A program made the translations under genes and the position numbers. The notes below the pieces were generated by a model. The model saw nothing but the letters and a program-made list of their open reading frames with translations. It was not told the DNA's origin and made no database searches. A stretch of 64,000 bases of DNA from Flavobacterium fragile (GTDB lineage Bacteria; Bacteroidota; Bacteroidia; Flavobacteriales; Flavobacteriaceae). The DNA lies in assembly GCF_023634865.1 (NCBI RefSeq), contig NZ_JAMLJN010000002.1, positions 372,001 to 436,000 on the forward strand, given 5' to 3'. Position 1 is the stretch's first letter; every line of letters starts with the position of its first letter. This document shows, in pieces, positions 1-9,729 of the stretch.

Positions 1-972
1 TGCGATTCCAGCAAGTGCATAAGCTGTTGTATAATATAACAATGTTCCAGCAGCAGAAGATAGACTTAATAAAGCCATTAGCATAAAACCTGCGTGTGAT
101 ATACCAGAGAATGCTAACATTCTTTTTACGTTGTTTTGGCGTAAAGCCATTAGATTCCCAACTGACATTGTAAGTACTGAAATTACAACAATAATGTTTT
201 CAAATATAGTAGGAATTGCAGGAACCATACCTTGTATTAATTTATATAGGGTTGCCATTGCAACTACTTTTGCTAAAGTACTCATTAAAGCAGTAGTTAT
301 GCTAGGCGCACCTTCATAAACATCTGGTGCCCAGAAATGAAATGGAGCTGCCGCAATTTTGAAAAGCATACCTATGATTATTAAAGTAAGTCCAATTGGA
401 AACCAAACTGGAATACCTGCTCCTTGTGAAAGTTGAAATATTTCATCGATATTGAAATAACCAGTAGCACCATAAATTAAACAGATTCCAAACAATATGA
501 TTCCTGATGCAAAAGATCCTAAAAGGAAGTATTTCATTCCTGCTTCATTACTGTTTACTTCTAATCTTTTGCTTGCTGCTAGAATATATAATGAAATTGA
601 TAGAACTTCGATTCCAATGAAAAACATTGCAAGATTGCCGAATGAAACCATTGCAACTGCTCCTGCTAGAAGGAAAATTTTGATAGCTACATAATCTGAT
701 AATTTTGATTGGTGTTCTTTATAAAAATCACCACTTAACGCAATTAAGAAAATTGTTAAAACGATAAATAAACTTGAAAAACTCACTGAAAAACGGTTTA
801 CAACAATCATATTGTTGTAGTGAGAACTCGGAATGTTAAATTCAGATATAGTTAATCCTAATATGGCTAAAAGCCCAATAATTGCTACTGGAATTAATAG
901 TTTTCTTAGGTTAAAGATTTCAGCGATAAGGCAAAAAACACCTAAACCTGATATGGTTAATAATGTATTCAT
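1..972 (-). CDS. nuoN: NADH-quinone oxidoreductase subunit N (partial, C-terminus off window)
   Basis: Antiporter-like membrane subunit of respiratory complex I. The reading frame opens at an ATG at 970-972 (protein begins MNTLLTISGLGVF) and stays open to the first base of the window, giving 324 residues of a family usually near 460. The visible part is a run of hydrophobic helices, including a stretch matching the family signature around FKIAAAPFHFWAPDVYEGAP, with the lysine and proline-bearing helices expected for a proton channel. It is the last gene of the nuo operon and starts 9 bp after nuoM ends. The stop codon lies outside the window. Confidence 0.95.
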   Translation of the reverse strand, partial: MNTLLTISGLGVFCLIAEIFNLRKLLIPVAIIGLLAILGLTISEFNIPSSHYNNMIVVNRFSVSFSSLFIVLTIFLIALSGDFYKEHQSKLSDYVAIKIFLLAGAVAMVSFGNLAMFFIGIEVLSISLYILAASKRLEVNSNEAGMKYFLLGSFASGIILFGICLIYGATGYFNIDEIFQLSQGAGIPVWFPIGLTLIIIGMLFKIAAAPFHFWAPDVYEGAPSITTALMSTLAKVVAMATLYKLIQGMVPAIPTIFENIIVVISVLTMSVGNLMALRQNNVKRMLAFSGISHAGFMLMALLSLSSAAGTLLYYTTAYALAGIA

Positions 973-981
973 TTTTTGGTC

Positions 982-2424
982 TTATTTTAGACTGTTAATA
1001 GTTGAAAAAATTTCATTTAAACTCGGATGAACTAAATCAGTGATTGGTTTTGGATATAGTCCAAAAAATAATAAAAATGAAATAATTAGTACAAGTGTAA
1101 TCGTTTCATATATTGTTACTTCACTAAAAGAATTCGAATTAGTTTCACCAAGCATAACATTTTGGAACATTTTTAGCATGTAATATGCTCCTAGAATTAT
1201 GGTTAAACCACCAAGTATTACGAACCAAATATTAATTTGACTCAAGCTATATAAAACTGTAAACTCTCCAACAAAGTTATAAGTTCCGGGTAAACCTACA
1301 GAAGCTACTACAACAATAAGAAATAATGATGTGAATTTTGGCGCTTGTGATCTGATACCTCCTAATTCGCCTATTGCATAGGTGTTGTATCTTCTGTAAA
1401 TAATCTCAGCAGCAAAGAATAATCCAACAATTACAAATCCGTGAGCTATCATTTGATGAACAGCTCCATGTATTCCATCTATAGTTAACGTATAGCATCC
1501 AGCAGCTATTAATCCAACATGCGCTAAAGATGAATAGGCCAATAATCTTTTCAAATCTTTTTGACGAAGTGCTAAAATTGAACCATAGATGACACCTGCG
1601 ATACTTAAACCAACAAGTATTGGTAAGTATTCTTTTGCAGCTTGAGGTGCAATTGGTAATTGCCATCTAATTATGCTGTATAATCCCATTTTTAACATGA
1701 TACCTGATAAAAGCATCGTGCCAATTGTTGGTGCTTTTTGATATACATTAGCCTGCCAAGAATGAAAAGGAATGATAGGAATTTTTATGGCATAAGCTAA
1801 AAAGAAAGCAAGGAAAATCCATGTTTGTTCTTGGAAAGAAAGATTTAATTTGTATAGGTCTTGTAATAAAAAGCTTTCAGCTTTCGTATACAAATACGCA
1901 AAGGCAACTAGCATGAACAATGATCCTGCTAACGTGTAAATGAAAAACTTTAATACATCTTTCTTTCTTTCTTCAATATCACCATTACCCCATACTAATG
2001 CTATAAAATAGATGGGTATTAATGCTAATTCCCAAAATATATAATACAATAACCCATCAGCAGCTAAAAAAGTTCCTGTCATTGCAAAAGACATAAAAAG
2101 AACTAATGCATAGAACTTTTTCGCATTTTCAACTGATTTTCCAAAAGAAGAAAATACAATTAAAGGAGTTAAGATTGTTGTAAGTAAAACCATTACTAAC
2201 GAAAAGCCATCTGCAAGTAGAGCAAAACTAATTTTAGGTAATGATATCCATTCACGTACTAAGCTCACATCATTTCCGTTTGAATATGAGTATAAGATAT
2301 TCAATGAAAGCATAAAGGAAACTAAACTGAAAAGTAGAGCTACTTTTGAAGCTAATTTATCTCCAGAAAAATAGGTAACTATAGCACCAATTAAAAGAGA
2401 AAGTAATAATATAGATACGTCCAT
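982..2424 (-). CDS. nuoM: NADH-quinone oxidoreductase subunit M
   Basis: Antiporter-like proton-pumping membrane subunit of complex I, 480 residues. The sequence is almost entirely transmembrane helices; the family stretches around FFIYTLAGSLFMLVAF and LLSGIMLKMGLYSIIR are present, including the helix-buried lysine, and IMLKMG is followed by the broken helix region. The frame is open further upstream, but the ATG at 2422-2424 (MDVSILLLSLLIG) is preferred because it leaves a 10-bp gap to the nuoL stop, whereas the longer start would overlap nuoL by about 50 bp. Confidence 0.96.
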   Translation of the reverse strand: MDVSILLLSLLIGAIVTYFSGDKLASKVALLFSLVSFMLSLNILYSYSNGNDVSLVREWISLPKISFALLADGFSLVMVLLTTILTPLIVFSSFGKSVENAKKFYALVLFMSFAMTGTFLAADGLLYYIFWELALIPIYFIALVWGNGDIEERKKDVLKFFIYTLAGSLFMLVAFAYLYTKAESFLLQDLYKLNLSFQEQTWIFLAFFLAYAIKIPIIPFHSWQANVYQKAPTIGTMLLSGIMLKMGLYSIIRWQLPIAPQAAKEYLPILVGLSIAGVIYGSILALRQKDLKRLLAYSSLAHVGLIAAGCYTLTIDGIHGAVHQMIAHGFVIVGLFFAAEIIYRRYNTYAIGELGGIRSQAPKFTSLFLIVVVASVGLPGTYNFVGEFTVLYSLSQINIWFVILGGLTIILGAYYMLKMFQNVMLGETNSNSFSEVTIYETITLVLIISFLLFFGLYPKPITDLVHPSLNEIFSTINSLK

Positions 2425-2434
2425 TTTGTATAAA

Positions 2435-4312
2435 TTATTGAGCGATAAATAAATAAATAATGATGGCACAAATACCAAGTACAAACATAAATAAATACAA
2501 ACCTATGTTTCCGTTTTGTAATTTTCTACCTTGTGATCCAATTGCATTTGCGGCTGTTCCTAAACTAAATATTAATTTAGATAGTTGCGGTTCGATCGTT
2601 TCTCTACTAAAATTAGAAATTGCATTAATAGGACTTACGACTAATGCGGTATACACTTCATCAATATAGTATTTATTGTAAATAATTTTATTAAATCCTG
2701 AAATAGCGTCATCTTCTTTTGGTACAAATCCTTGTTTTAAGTATTTTGCATATGCCCAAACAATTCCAATAATAGCTCCTGCTAAAGCAACACCCATTAA
2801 CATGAATTCTTGAGTTCCTAATGAATGTGCATGGTGTTTAGTAGCTAAAACAGGTTCTAAATAATGGTTTAACCAGAAACTTCCAGGCAAATTAATGATT
2901 CCTCCGATTGTTGCTAATAGTGCTAATACAACAAGTGGCATTGTAATTAAAGCTGGACTTTCGTGAAGATGCTTTCTTTGTTCTTCTGTTCCTCTAAATT
3001 CTCTAAAGAATGTAAGGTACATTAATCGGAACATATAAAAAGCAGTCATAATTGAGGCTACTGAAGCTAAAAACCATAATATTTTGTTATGTTCAAAAGC
3101 AGCTAATAGTATTTCATCCTTCGACCAGAATCCGGCAAAAGGGAAAATTCCAGCTATTGCTAATGTAGAAATTAGCATTGTCCAAAAAGTTACAGGCATC
3201 ACTTTTCTTAAACCACCCATATTTCTCATATCTTGTTCGCCATGCAGTGCATGAATAACTGATCCAGAACCTAAGAATAGACATGCTTTAAAAAAGGCAT
3301 GAGTGATAACATGAAATACCGCTACCGTGTAAGCTCCCATACCTAATGCTAAAAACATAAGTCCTAATTGAGATACAGTAGAGTAAGCCAACACTTTTTT
3401 AATATCATTTTGTAAAAGTCCAATTGAAGCCGCCAGAACAGCTGTAATGACTCCTACAATCGCAATTACGTTTTGAATTTCTGGCGTTAAATCAAACAAG
3501 AAGTTTAATCTAGTTATCATAAAAATACCAGCAGTTACCATCGTTGCAGCGTGAATTAATGCGGAAACTGGAGTTGGTCCTGCCATTGCATCTGGAAGCC
3601 ATGTGTAAAGTGGCATTTGAGCAGACTTACCCGTAGCACCTATGAACAAACATAAAGCTGCGATTCCTAACGCAGTTGTATTAACTTTACCTGAGGCTAT
3701 TGCTAATTGAATTTCACTATAATTTAAAGTTGAAAATTGAGCCGCTAAAATGAATATTCCAATTAAAAAACCTAGATCTCCAATTCGATTCATTATAAAT
3801 GCTTTTTTTGCAGCATCGTTATACGCTTGATTTTTGTACCAAAATCCAATTAAAAGATAAGAACATAAACCTACACCTTCCCAACCTATAAACATTACTA
3901 ACAAATTGTTTCCTATGACTAATGTAATCATAAAGAAGATGAATAAATTTAAATAGGCAAAAAACTTGGCCATATTTTCATCTTCATGCATATAACTAAT
4001 AGAATATACGTGAATAAGTGTACCAATTCCTGTTACAAAAAGCAACCAAAGCAATGATAGTTGATCTAACACAATCCCAAAATCAATTTGTAAATTACCA
4101 ACTGAAATCCAATCAAATAGAGAAATTTCAAAATTTTTCCCAGATTGAATCAATTGAGTAAAAAAGCAAATCGTTATTAGAAATGAAAATAACACAGTAA
4201 GTGTTCCTATAACGCCTGCTATTCCTTTGCTAATTTTTTTCCCAAAGAATGTATTGAAAAGAAATCCAACAAATGGAGATAAAAGTAATAGTAAAGCTAA
4301 ATTTGTTTCCAT
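2435..4312 (-). CDS. nuoL: NADH-quinone oxidoreductase subunit L
   Basis: Largest antiporter-like subunit of complex I, at the distal end of the membrane arm, 625 residues. Recognised from GWEGVGLCSYLLIGFW, the helix with NRIGDLGFLIG, the GKSAQMPLYTWLPDAM segment and the HAATMVTAGIFM segment, all typical of NuoL. The C-terminal 100 residues contain the long lateral helix and final transmembrane anchor. It sits 8 bp downstream of nuoK. Its length matches the family norm (about 610-650). Confidence 0.97.
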   Translation of the reverse strand: METNLALLLLLSPFVGFLFNTFFGKKISKGIAGVIGTLTVLFSFLITICFFTQLIQSGKNFEISLFDWISVGNLQIDFGIVLDQLSLLWLLFVTGIGTLIHVYSISYMHEDENMAKFFAYLNLFIFFMITLVIGNNLLVMFIGWEGVGLCSYLLIGFWYKNQAYNDAAKKAFIMNRIGDLGFLIGIFILAAQFSTLNYSEIQLAIASGKVNTTALGIAALCLFIGATGKSAQMPLYTWLPDAMAGPTPVSALIHAATMVTAGIFMITRLNFLFDLTPEIQNVIAIVGVITAVLAASIGLLQNDIKKVLAYSTVSQLGLMFLALGMGAYTVAVFHVITHAFFKACLFLGSGSVIHALHGEQDMRNMGGLRKVMPVTFWTMLISTLAIAGIFPFAGFWSKDEILLAAFEHNKILWFLASVASIMTAFYMFRLMYLTFFREFRGTEEQRKHLHESPALITMPLVVLALLATIGGIINLPGSFWLNHYLEPVLATKHHAHSLGTQEFMLMGVALAGAIIGIVWAYAKYLKQGFVPKEDDAISGFNKIIYNKYYIDEVYTALVVSPINAISNFSRETIEPQLSKLIFSLGTAANAIGSQGRKLQNGNIGLYLFMFVLGICAIIIYLFIAQ

Positions 4313-4320
4313 GTTTTAGA

Positions 4321-4641
4321 TTATCCTTTTAAATTTTTTAAATTGTCTATATCAATTGATCCTAAATTTCTAAATATAGAAACTAATATCGCAAGCCCTA
4401 CAGCTACTTCTGCCGCTGCTACCGCCATCGAGAAAAACACAAAGATTTGACCTTCTGCATCTTGATGATAAGTAGAAAAAGCAACAAACAATAAGTTTAC
4501 TGCGTTAAGCATAATTTCAATTGACATTAGAACGATGATGGCATTTCTACGATATAAAACTCCAAAAACTCCAATGCAAAAAAGCAGTACAGACAAAAAA
4601 ATGTAATTTTCTATGCCTATTTGATTTAGTATATTATTCAT
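4321..4641 (-). CDS. nuoK: NADH-quinone oxidoreductase subunit K
   Basis: Small three-helix membrane subunit of complex I, 106 residues from the ATG at 4639-4641 ([16 protein letters not shown]). The conserved glutamate in the second helix is seen in [12 protein letters not shown]. The frame is open about 12 codons further upstream, but that stretch lies inside nuoJ and encodes a lysine-rich leader not typical of the family. With the chosen start, nuoK overlaps the nuoJ stop by 8 bp, consistent with translational coupling. Confidence 0.95.
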   Translation of the reverse strand: MNNILNQIGIENYIFLSVLLFCIGVFGVLYRRNAIIVLMSIEIMLNAVNLLFVAFSTYHQDAEGQIFVFFSMAVAAAEVAVGLAILVSIFRNLGSIDIDNLKNLKG

Positions 4642-5146
4642 TCTTTTTTTCTTTTTTAGACAACAATACTGTTCCAATCATTGCTGTTAATAGTAGTATC
4701 GAAATAAATTCGAATGGAACTAAATATTCATTTAATAAAACCTTACCTAATACTTTTATAGATTGAAAGTCTTCTCCACTAGTATCGTAACCACCTGTAA
4801 TTGTTTTCGAATTAATGAAAATAGTTATGAAAACTACGCTCATTATTAAGAATACTACAAGAGCACCAATTCTTGTAATTCTTGGTTTATGGACTTCGTC
4901 TTCTTTGTTTAAGTTCATTAGCATAATTGTAAACAGCATTAATACCATTATGGCCCCAGAATATACGATTATGTGCACTAAGGCTAAGAATTGTGCGTTG
5001 AATAACAAATAATGTCCTGCAATAGAAAAAAAACATAACACTAAGTAAATAGCACTATGAATAGGGTTTCTGCTGTAGATAGTCAAAAACGCTGTTGCCA
5101 ATGTAAAGGCAGCTAAAAAATAAAATATAATTACAATTGTTGACAT
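4634..5146 (-). CDS. nuoJ: NADH-quinone oxidoreductase subunit J
   Basis: Membrane subunit of complex I, 170 residues with about five transmembrane helices. The family stretch [20 protein letters not shown], in the third helix, is intact. nuoJ begins directly after the nuoI stop and its end overlaps nuoK by 8 bp, so I, J and K are probably translationally coupled. Confidence 0.95.
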   Translation of the reverse strand: MSTIVIIFYFLAAFTLATAFLTIYSRNPIHSAIYLVLCFFSIAGHYLLFNAQFLALVHIIVYSGAIMVLMLFTIMLMNLNKEDEVHKPRITRIGALVVFLIMSVVFITIFINSKTITGGYDTSGEDFQSIKVLGKVLLNEYLVPFEFISILLLTAMIGTVLLSKKEKKNE

Positions 5147-5698
5147 TTAGTTTGCGTTTTTAAGTTGTGCATTTTTAATTGCCATTTCTAAAGGCATTAC
5201 TAATTTATCCTTACCAAAAATAAAATCTTCTCTATCGTAATTTGCTGGAACCAATTCCTTAGAAATGGTCAAATAAATAGCGTCTTTAGGACATGCTTCT
5301 TCACATAAACCGCAAAAGATACAACGCAACATGTTAATTTCATATATTTCTGCGTACTTCTCTTCACGATATAGATGCTCTTCTCCTTTTTTACGCTCAG
5401 CAGCTTTCATCGTGATAGCTTCCGCTGGACAAGATAAAGCACACAAACCACACGCGGTACAATTTTCTCTTCCTTGTTCATCGCGTTTTAACATATGTCT
5501 CCCACGATAAACTGGACTAAATTGTCTAACTTGTTCTGGATATTGAACCGTAATTTTTTTTCTGAATAAGTGTTTAATCGTAATAATCAAACCTTTTATG
5601 ATTGCGATCAGATAAAGACGCTCTAAAAAAGTCATTTCTTTTTTAGATACTTCTTTCTTTTTACCCGAAAGCGATATACTTTGTATTGCTGTTGACAT
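5147..5698 (-). CDS. nuoI: NADH-quinone oxidoreductase subunit I (two [4Fe-4S] ferredoxin)
   Basis: Peripheral-arm subunit carrying clusters N6a and N6b that pass electrons toward subunit B. 183 residues. Two complete CxxCxxCxxxCP motifs are visible: CTACGLCALSCP (Cys80, 83, 86, 90) and CIFCGLCEEACP (Cys126, 129, 132, 136). The N-terminal 50 residues are longer and more basic than in Escherichia coli NuoI and include an amphipathic stretch that could contact the membrane arm. nuoI lies between nuoH and nuoJ, the standard order. Confidence 0.96.
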   Translation of the reverse strand: MSTAIQSISLSGKKKEVSKKEMTFLERLYLIAIIKGLIITIKHLFRKKITVQYPEQVRQFSPVYRGRHMLKRDEQGRENCTACGLCALSCPAEAITMKAAERKKGEEHLYREEKYAEIYEINMLRCIFCGLCEEACPKDAIYLTISKELVPANYDREDFIFGKDKLVMPLEMAIKNAQLKNAN

Positions 5699-5706
5699 AC
5701 TATCTT

Positions 5707-6738
5707 TTATTTAAAAGCTAAAATGCAAATTCCTGTTATGATAATATTAATGATTGAAAGCGGAATTAAAATTCTCCATCCTAAGTTCATTAATTGATCG
5801 TATCTGAAACGTGGTATAGTCCATCTAACCCACATAATGAAAAAGATGAATCCACATATTTTTATAAACAAAGCTATGATACCTAATACATTTGCTGTAT
5901 TTACTCCTGCATTATCAATCATCCATTGCATTCCTGGATAATTATATCCACCAAAAAATAATACTGATAATATTGCAGCAGAAATAAACATATTAGCATA
6001 CTCAGCAAACAAATAAAATCCCATTTTCATAGAAGAATATTCTGTATGATATCCTCCAATAAGTTCACTTTCACACTCAGCTAAATCAAAAGGTGTTCTA
6101 TTTAATTCAGCAAAGGCACAGATTAAGAAAATTAGGAATGATAATGGTTGATAGAAAACATTCCAATTTAATCCGCTTTGTTGCATTGAAATTTCTTTTA
6201 AGCTCAAAGTTCCCGTCATCATCAATAATGCTATCATTGATAATCCCATGGCGATTTCATAAGAAACCATTTGTGATGCAGCACGAACTGCACCCATTAA
6301 TGAGAATTTATTATTTGATGCCCAACCACCTATCATAATTCCATACACTCCTACGGATACTACTCCAAAAATATAAAGTAATGAAACATCTATATCGGTG
6401 GCTTGCAAAATAACATCTCTTCCAAAGACATGAAGTCGATCACCCCACGGGATAACAGCACTTGTCATTAATGCCGTTGTCATTGCGATAGCCGGACCTA
6501 TTATGAATAAGAATCTGTTTGGCGTGTTTGGAAAAAACTCTTCTTTTGAAAATAATTTTAAACCATCTGCTAAAGGTTGTAATAAACCAAACTTTCCAGC
6601 ACGGTTTGGACCAATACGATCTTGAAGAAAAGCAGCTACTTTTCGTTCAGCGTAGGTTGAATACATTGCCATAATCATCGTAATGGCAAAAACAACAACG
6701 ATTACTACGCTTTTTTCTATGATAAAAGCACTATCCAT
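5707..6738 (-). CDS. nuoH: NADH-quinone oxidoreductase subunit H
   Basis: Membrane subunit at the junction of the two arms of complex I, forming much of the quinone chamber; 343 residues. Signatures seen are AERKVAAFLQDRIGPNRAGKFG near the N-terminus, the acidic quinone-site loop ELNRTPFDLAECESELIGGYHTEYSSM (first and second halves split by a helix turn) and the C-terminal RWTIPRFRYDQLMNLGWR. Two in-frame ATGs are available, at 6738 and 6750. The shorter start gives the usual N-terminus and an 8-bp overlap with nuoG; the longer adds four residues. Confidence 0.95.
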   Translation of the reverse strand: MDSAFIIEKSVVIVVVFAITMIMAMYSTYAERKVAAFLQDRIGPNRAGKFGLLQPLADGLKLFSKEEFFPNTPNRFLFIIGPAIAMTTALMTSAVIPWGDRLHVFGRDVILQATDIDVSLLYIFGVVSVGVYGIMIGGWASNNKFSLMGAVRAASQMVSYEIAMGLSMIALLMMTGTLSLKEISMQQSGLNWNVFYQPLSFLIFLICAFAELNRTPFDLAECESELIGGYHTEYSSMKMGFYLFAEYANMFISAAILSVLFFGGYNYPGMQWMIDNAGVNTANVLGIIALFIKICGFIFFIMWVRWTIPRFRYDQLMNLGWRILIPLSIINIIITGICILAFK

Positions 6739-7780
6739 TATCTTTATCATTAATTAAGTTACCGTCAATTTTTTCATTGTAATCGATTTCAGACATACTA
6801 ATTTTTTTTCTGTCTTGAGCTCTTCCTAATAAAATTTGTTCTTCTGTCTCAATTACAACTTTTTTCATATCGCGAGTGTAATTGTTCTGGTTGATAACAG
6901 AATCTTTTTCGAATTTTCTCGGACCTTCGATAACCCAATCTTCCACTTTTTTATGGTCAAATCTACAACTATTGCAGATAAATTCTTCTACTTCATGGTA
7001 TTCGTCTTTACGACCCGTAACTCTTTGAATTTCGTTTCCGAACATCCATACGGTTACTTTACCACAACATTTATCACAATCTCTATGCGCATTGTAAGGT
7101 TTGTTAAACCATACTCTCGATTTAAATCTGAATGTTTTATCAGTTAAAGCACCTACTGGGCAAACATCAATCATGTTTCCTGAAAATTCATTGTCGATAG
7201 CTTTTGAAATACAAGTTGAGATATTCGCATGGTCACCACGATCCATAACACCATGTACTCGGTTGTCTGTTAATTGATCAGCTACCTGAACACAACGTTG
7301 ACATAGAATACAACGATTCATGTGAAGTTGAATGTTTGGTCCTATGTCCTCCGGTTCAAAAGTTCTTTTTTCTTCAATGTATCTCGTTTCCGATTTACCG
7401 TGTTTGAAGCTCAAATTTTGCAAATCACATTCACCTGCCTGATCACAAATAGGGCAATCCAATGGGTGATTGATTAATAAAAATTCAGTTACTGATTTTC
7501 TAGCTTCTGTAACTCTTTCAGAGTTTTTACTATTCACTTCCATCCCATCCATACAACCTGTAACACAAGATGCTACAAGTTTAGGCATAGGTCTCGGATC
7601 TGCATCACTTCCTTTAGAAACTTCTACCAAACAACAACGACATTTCCCGCCGCTACCTTTTAGTTTTGAATAATAACACATGGCTGGAGGAACGCTTTCG
7701 CCTCCAATCATGCGAGCAGCTTGCAGGATGGTTGTTCCTGGTTCTACTTCTACACTTTGACCGTCTATTGTTACTTTCAT
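6731..7780 (-). CDS. nuoG: Short NADH-quinone oxidoreductase subunit G (iron-sulfur part only)
   Basis: Electron-transfer subunit of complex I, 349 residues, against about 700-900 in proteobacterial NuoG. Visible in order: a 2Fe-2S ferredoxin domain with Cys35, Cys47, Cys50 and Cys72; the His-Cys N3 motif HPLDCPICDQAGEC (His105, Cys109, 112, 118); the N4-type motif with Cys157, 160, 163 and Cys207; and a remnant of the Mo-bisMGD-type 4Fe-4S domain with Cys235, Cys238, Cys239, Cys269 and Cys272. The large molybdopterin-like domain is absent and the tail is charged. The gene sits in perfect operon context, and a stop followed directly by nuoH shows no sign of a broken downstream domain, so this looks like a natural short form, not a truncation. 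The 51-bp gap to nuoF is the longest within the operon. Confidence 0.88.
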   Translation of the reverse strand: MKVTIDGQSVEVEPGTTILQAARMIGGESVPPAMCYYSKLKGSGGKCRCCLVEVSKGSDADPRPMPKLVASCVTGCMDGMEVNSKNSERVTEARKSVTEFLLINHPLDCPICDQAGECDLQNLSFKHGKSETRYIEEKRTFEPEDIGPNIQLHMNRCILCQRCVQVADQLTDNRVHGVMDRGDHANISTCISKAIDNEFSGNMIDVCPVGALTDKTFRFKSRVWFNKPYNAHRDCDKCCGKVTVWMFGNEIQRVTGRKDEYHEVEEFICNSCRFDHKKVEDWVIEGPRKFEKDSVINQNNYTRDMKKVVIETEEQILLGRAQDRKKISMSEIDYNEKIDGNLINDKDNG

Positions 7781-7831
7781 TTTATTTTCTTTCTATTCGA
7801 AAAATATACTTCTTCTGTTGACTTTATTTGT

Positions 7832-9190
7832 TTATTTTGCTACTAAATGTCTTACTTTCTCAAACGGTTCAGCAACAAAATGATCTCTATTTTTTACTTT
7901 CTCAGGGAATCTGATATGATATTCAAATTCTTCTCTAAAATGACGAATAGCTGCAGCAACTGGCCACGATGCAGCATCTCCAAGAGGACAAATTGTATTT
8001 CCTTCAATTTTAGATTGAATACTCCATAGTAGTTCAATATCTTCTTCTCTACCTTTCCCTGTTTCAATTCGGTGTAGTACTTTTTCTAACCATCCAGTTC
8101 CTTCACGGCATGGTGTACATTGACCACATGATTCATGATGATAAAAACGAGAAAAGTTCCAAGTATTTCTTACGATACAGGTAGTATCATTATAAACAAT
8201 AAATCCACCTGATCCTAATGCTGAACCAGTCGCAAATCCACCATCCGCTAAAGATTCGTAAGTCATCAATCTGTCTGTTCCAGCAGCGGTTTTATAAATT
8301 AGATGAGCAGGTAATATAGGCACAGAAGAACCTCCTGGAACTAAAGCTTTCAATGGTCTGTCGTCAATCATTCCTCCACAAAATTCATCTGAATTTATGA
8401 ATTCTTCAACAGAGACACCCAACTCAATTTCATAAACACCTGGATTTTTAATGTGACCCGATGCCGAAATTAATTTTGTTCCAGTAGATCGTTCAATTCC
8501 TATTTTTGCATACTCTGCACCAGAATTCATTACAATCCAAGGCACTGCTGAAATAGATTCTACGTTATTAACAACGGTTGGGTTTTGCCATAATCCACTG
8601 ATAGCAGGGAAAGGTGGTTTTATTCGAGGATTTCCTCTTTTTCCTTCAAGAGATTCTATGAGAGCAGTTTCTTCTCCACAGATGTAAGCGCCTGCGCCAC
8701 AATGTACATATAAGTCAAGGTCATAACCTGAACCCATAATGTTTTTTCCTAACCATCCAGCAGCTCTTGCTTCGTTTATAGCTCTTTCTAATATTTTAAA
8801 TATCCACATATATTCTCCACGAATATAGATGTAAGATAAATTTGCGCCTAATGCAAAACTTGAAGTAATCATACCCTCAATTAATAAGTGAGGGATGTGT
8901 TCCATTAAAAAACGATCTTTGAAAGTACCAGGTTCCGATTCGTCTGCATTGCAAACTAAATGACGCGGTTTTCCTGATTTTTTATCAATAAAACTCCATT
9001 TCATCCCTACTGGGAATCCAGCACCTCCACGACCACGAATTCCAGCTGTTTTTACTTCTTCAGTAACTTCATCTGGAGTCATTGTTTTTAATGCTTTTTC
9101 CACTGAAGCATACCCTCCATTTTGGCGATATACTTCATAGGTTTTGATACCTGGAATATTTATTTTTTCTAATAATATTTTTCTTCCCAT
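7832..9190 (-). CDS. nuoF: NADH-quinone oxidoreductase subunit F (NADH and FMN binding)
   Basis: NADH-oxidising subunit of complex I carrying FMN and cluster N3; 452 residues. The nucleotide-binding GRGGAGFP motif is at residues 53-60, the FMN-site stretch YICGEETALIESLEG is mid-protein, and the [4Fe-4S] ligands are in ESCGQCTPCREGTG (about Cys355, 358, 361) and NTICPLGDA (about Cys401). The start is an ATG 4 bp after the nuoE stop. Together with nuoE and the short nuoG it makes a canonical NADH dehydrogenase module, so this complex I should use NADH directly. Confidence 0.96.
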   Translation of the reverse strand: MGRKILLEKINIPGIKTYEVYRQNGGYASVEKALKTMTPDEVTEEVKTAGIRGRGGAGFPVGMKWSFIDKKSGKPRHLVCNADESEPGTFKDRFLMEHIPHLLIEGMITSSFALGANLSYIYIRGEYMWIFKILERAINEARAAGWLGKNIMGSGYDLDLYVHCGAGAYICGEETALIESLEGKRGNPRIKPPFPAISGLWQNPTVVNNVESISAVPWIVMNSGAEYAKIGIERSTGTKLISASGHIKNPGVYEIELGVSVEEFINSDEFCGGMIDDRPLKALVPGGSSVPILPAHLIYKTAAGTDRLMTYESLADGGFATGSALGSGGFIVYNDTTCIVRNTWNFSRFYHHESCGQCTPCREGTGWLEKVLHRIETGKGREEDIELLWSIQSKIEGNTICPLGDAASWPVAAAIRHFREEFEYHIRFPEKVKNRDHFVAEPFEKVRHLVAK

Positions 9191-9194
9191 GGCA

Positions 9195-9725
9195 CTATTT
9201 ATCGTGTAATGTTATTTTTCCTGCTTTACAATCTTCTATTAATTGGTCAAATGATTCTTTAGTTAACTTTTCATGATAAAAATCTCCTAATTGAAGCATT
9301 GGAGCATAACCACATGCGCCTAAACATTCAACCCCGACTACTTGAAAAAGGCCATCCGAAGAAATTTCCCCTAATTCTGCACCTATTTTTTCGCAAGCAT
9401 ACTCCATTAAATCTTCTACACCTCTAGTTGCACAACATGACGTTCTACAAAATTCGAACATATATTTGGCAACTGGTTTTTGATTAAACATTGTATAAAA
9501 TGAAACTACTTCATATACTTCTACAGGTTTTATGTTTAAGATTTCGGCTACTTTGTCTTGTAGTTCAAAACTCAACCAATTGTCATGTGCGTCCTGTACT
9601 TCATGTAATACCGGAAGTAAAGCCGATTTTCTTTTATCTTCTGGATAATGACTTATTAATTCATTGATGCGAGCCATCAATTCTTCAGTCATGTTTATTT
9701 CTTGTTTGTATTGCGTTCTTTCCAT
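9195..9725 (-). CDS. nuoE: NADH-quinone oxidoreductase subunit E (thioredoxin-like 2Fe-2S)
   Basis: Complex I subunit with cluster N1a, 176 residues. The four cysteine ligands are visible as CRTSC in the first half and CLGAC in ECLGACGYAP in the second half. An N-terminal helical bundle precedes the thioredoxin-like domain, as usual. I keep the first ATG (MERTQYKQEINM) because it lies 4 bp from the nuoD stop; a second ATG 11 codons later is possible. Confidence 0.95.
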   Translation of the reverse strand: MERTQYKQEINMTEELMARINELISHYPEDKRKSALLPVLHEVQDAHDNWLSFELQDKVAEILNIKPVEVYEVVSFYTMFNQKPVAKYMFEFCRTSCCATRGVEDLMEYACEKIGAELGEISSDGLFQVVGVECLGACGYAPMLQLGDFYHEKLTKESFDQLIEDCKAGKITLHDK

Positions 9726-9729
9726 GATT

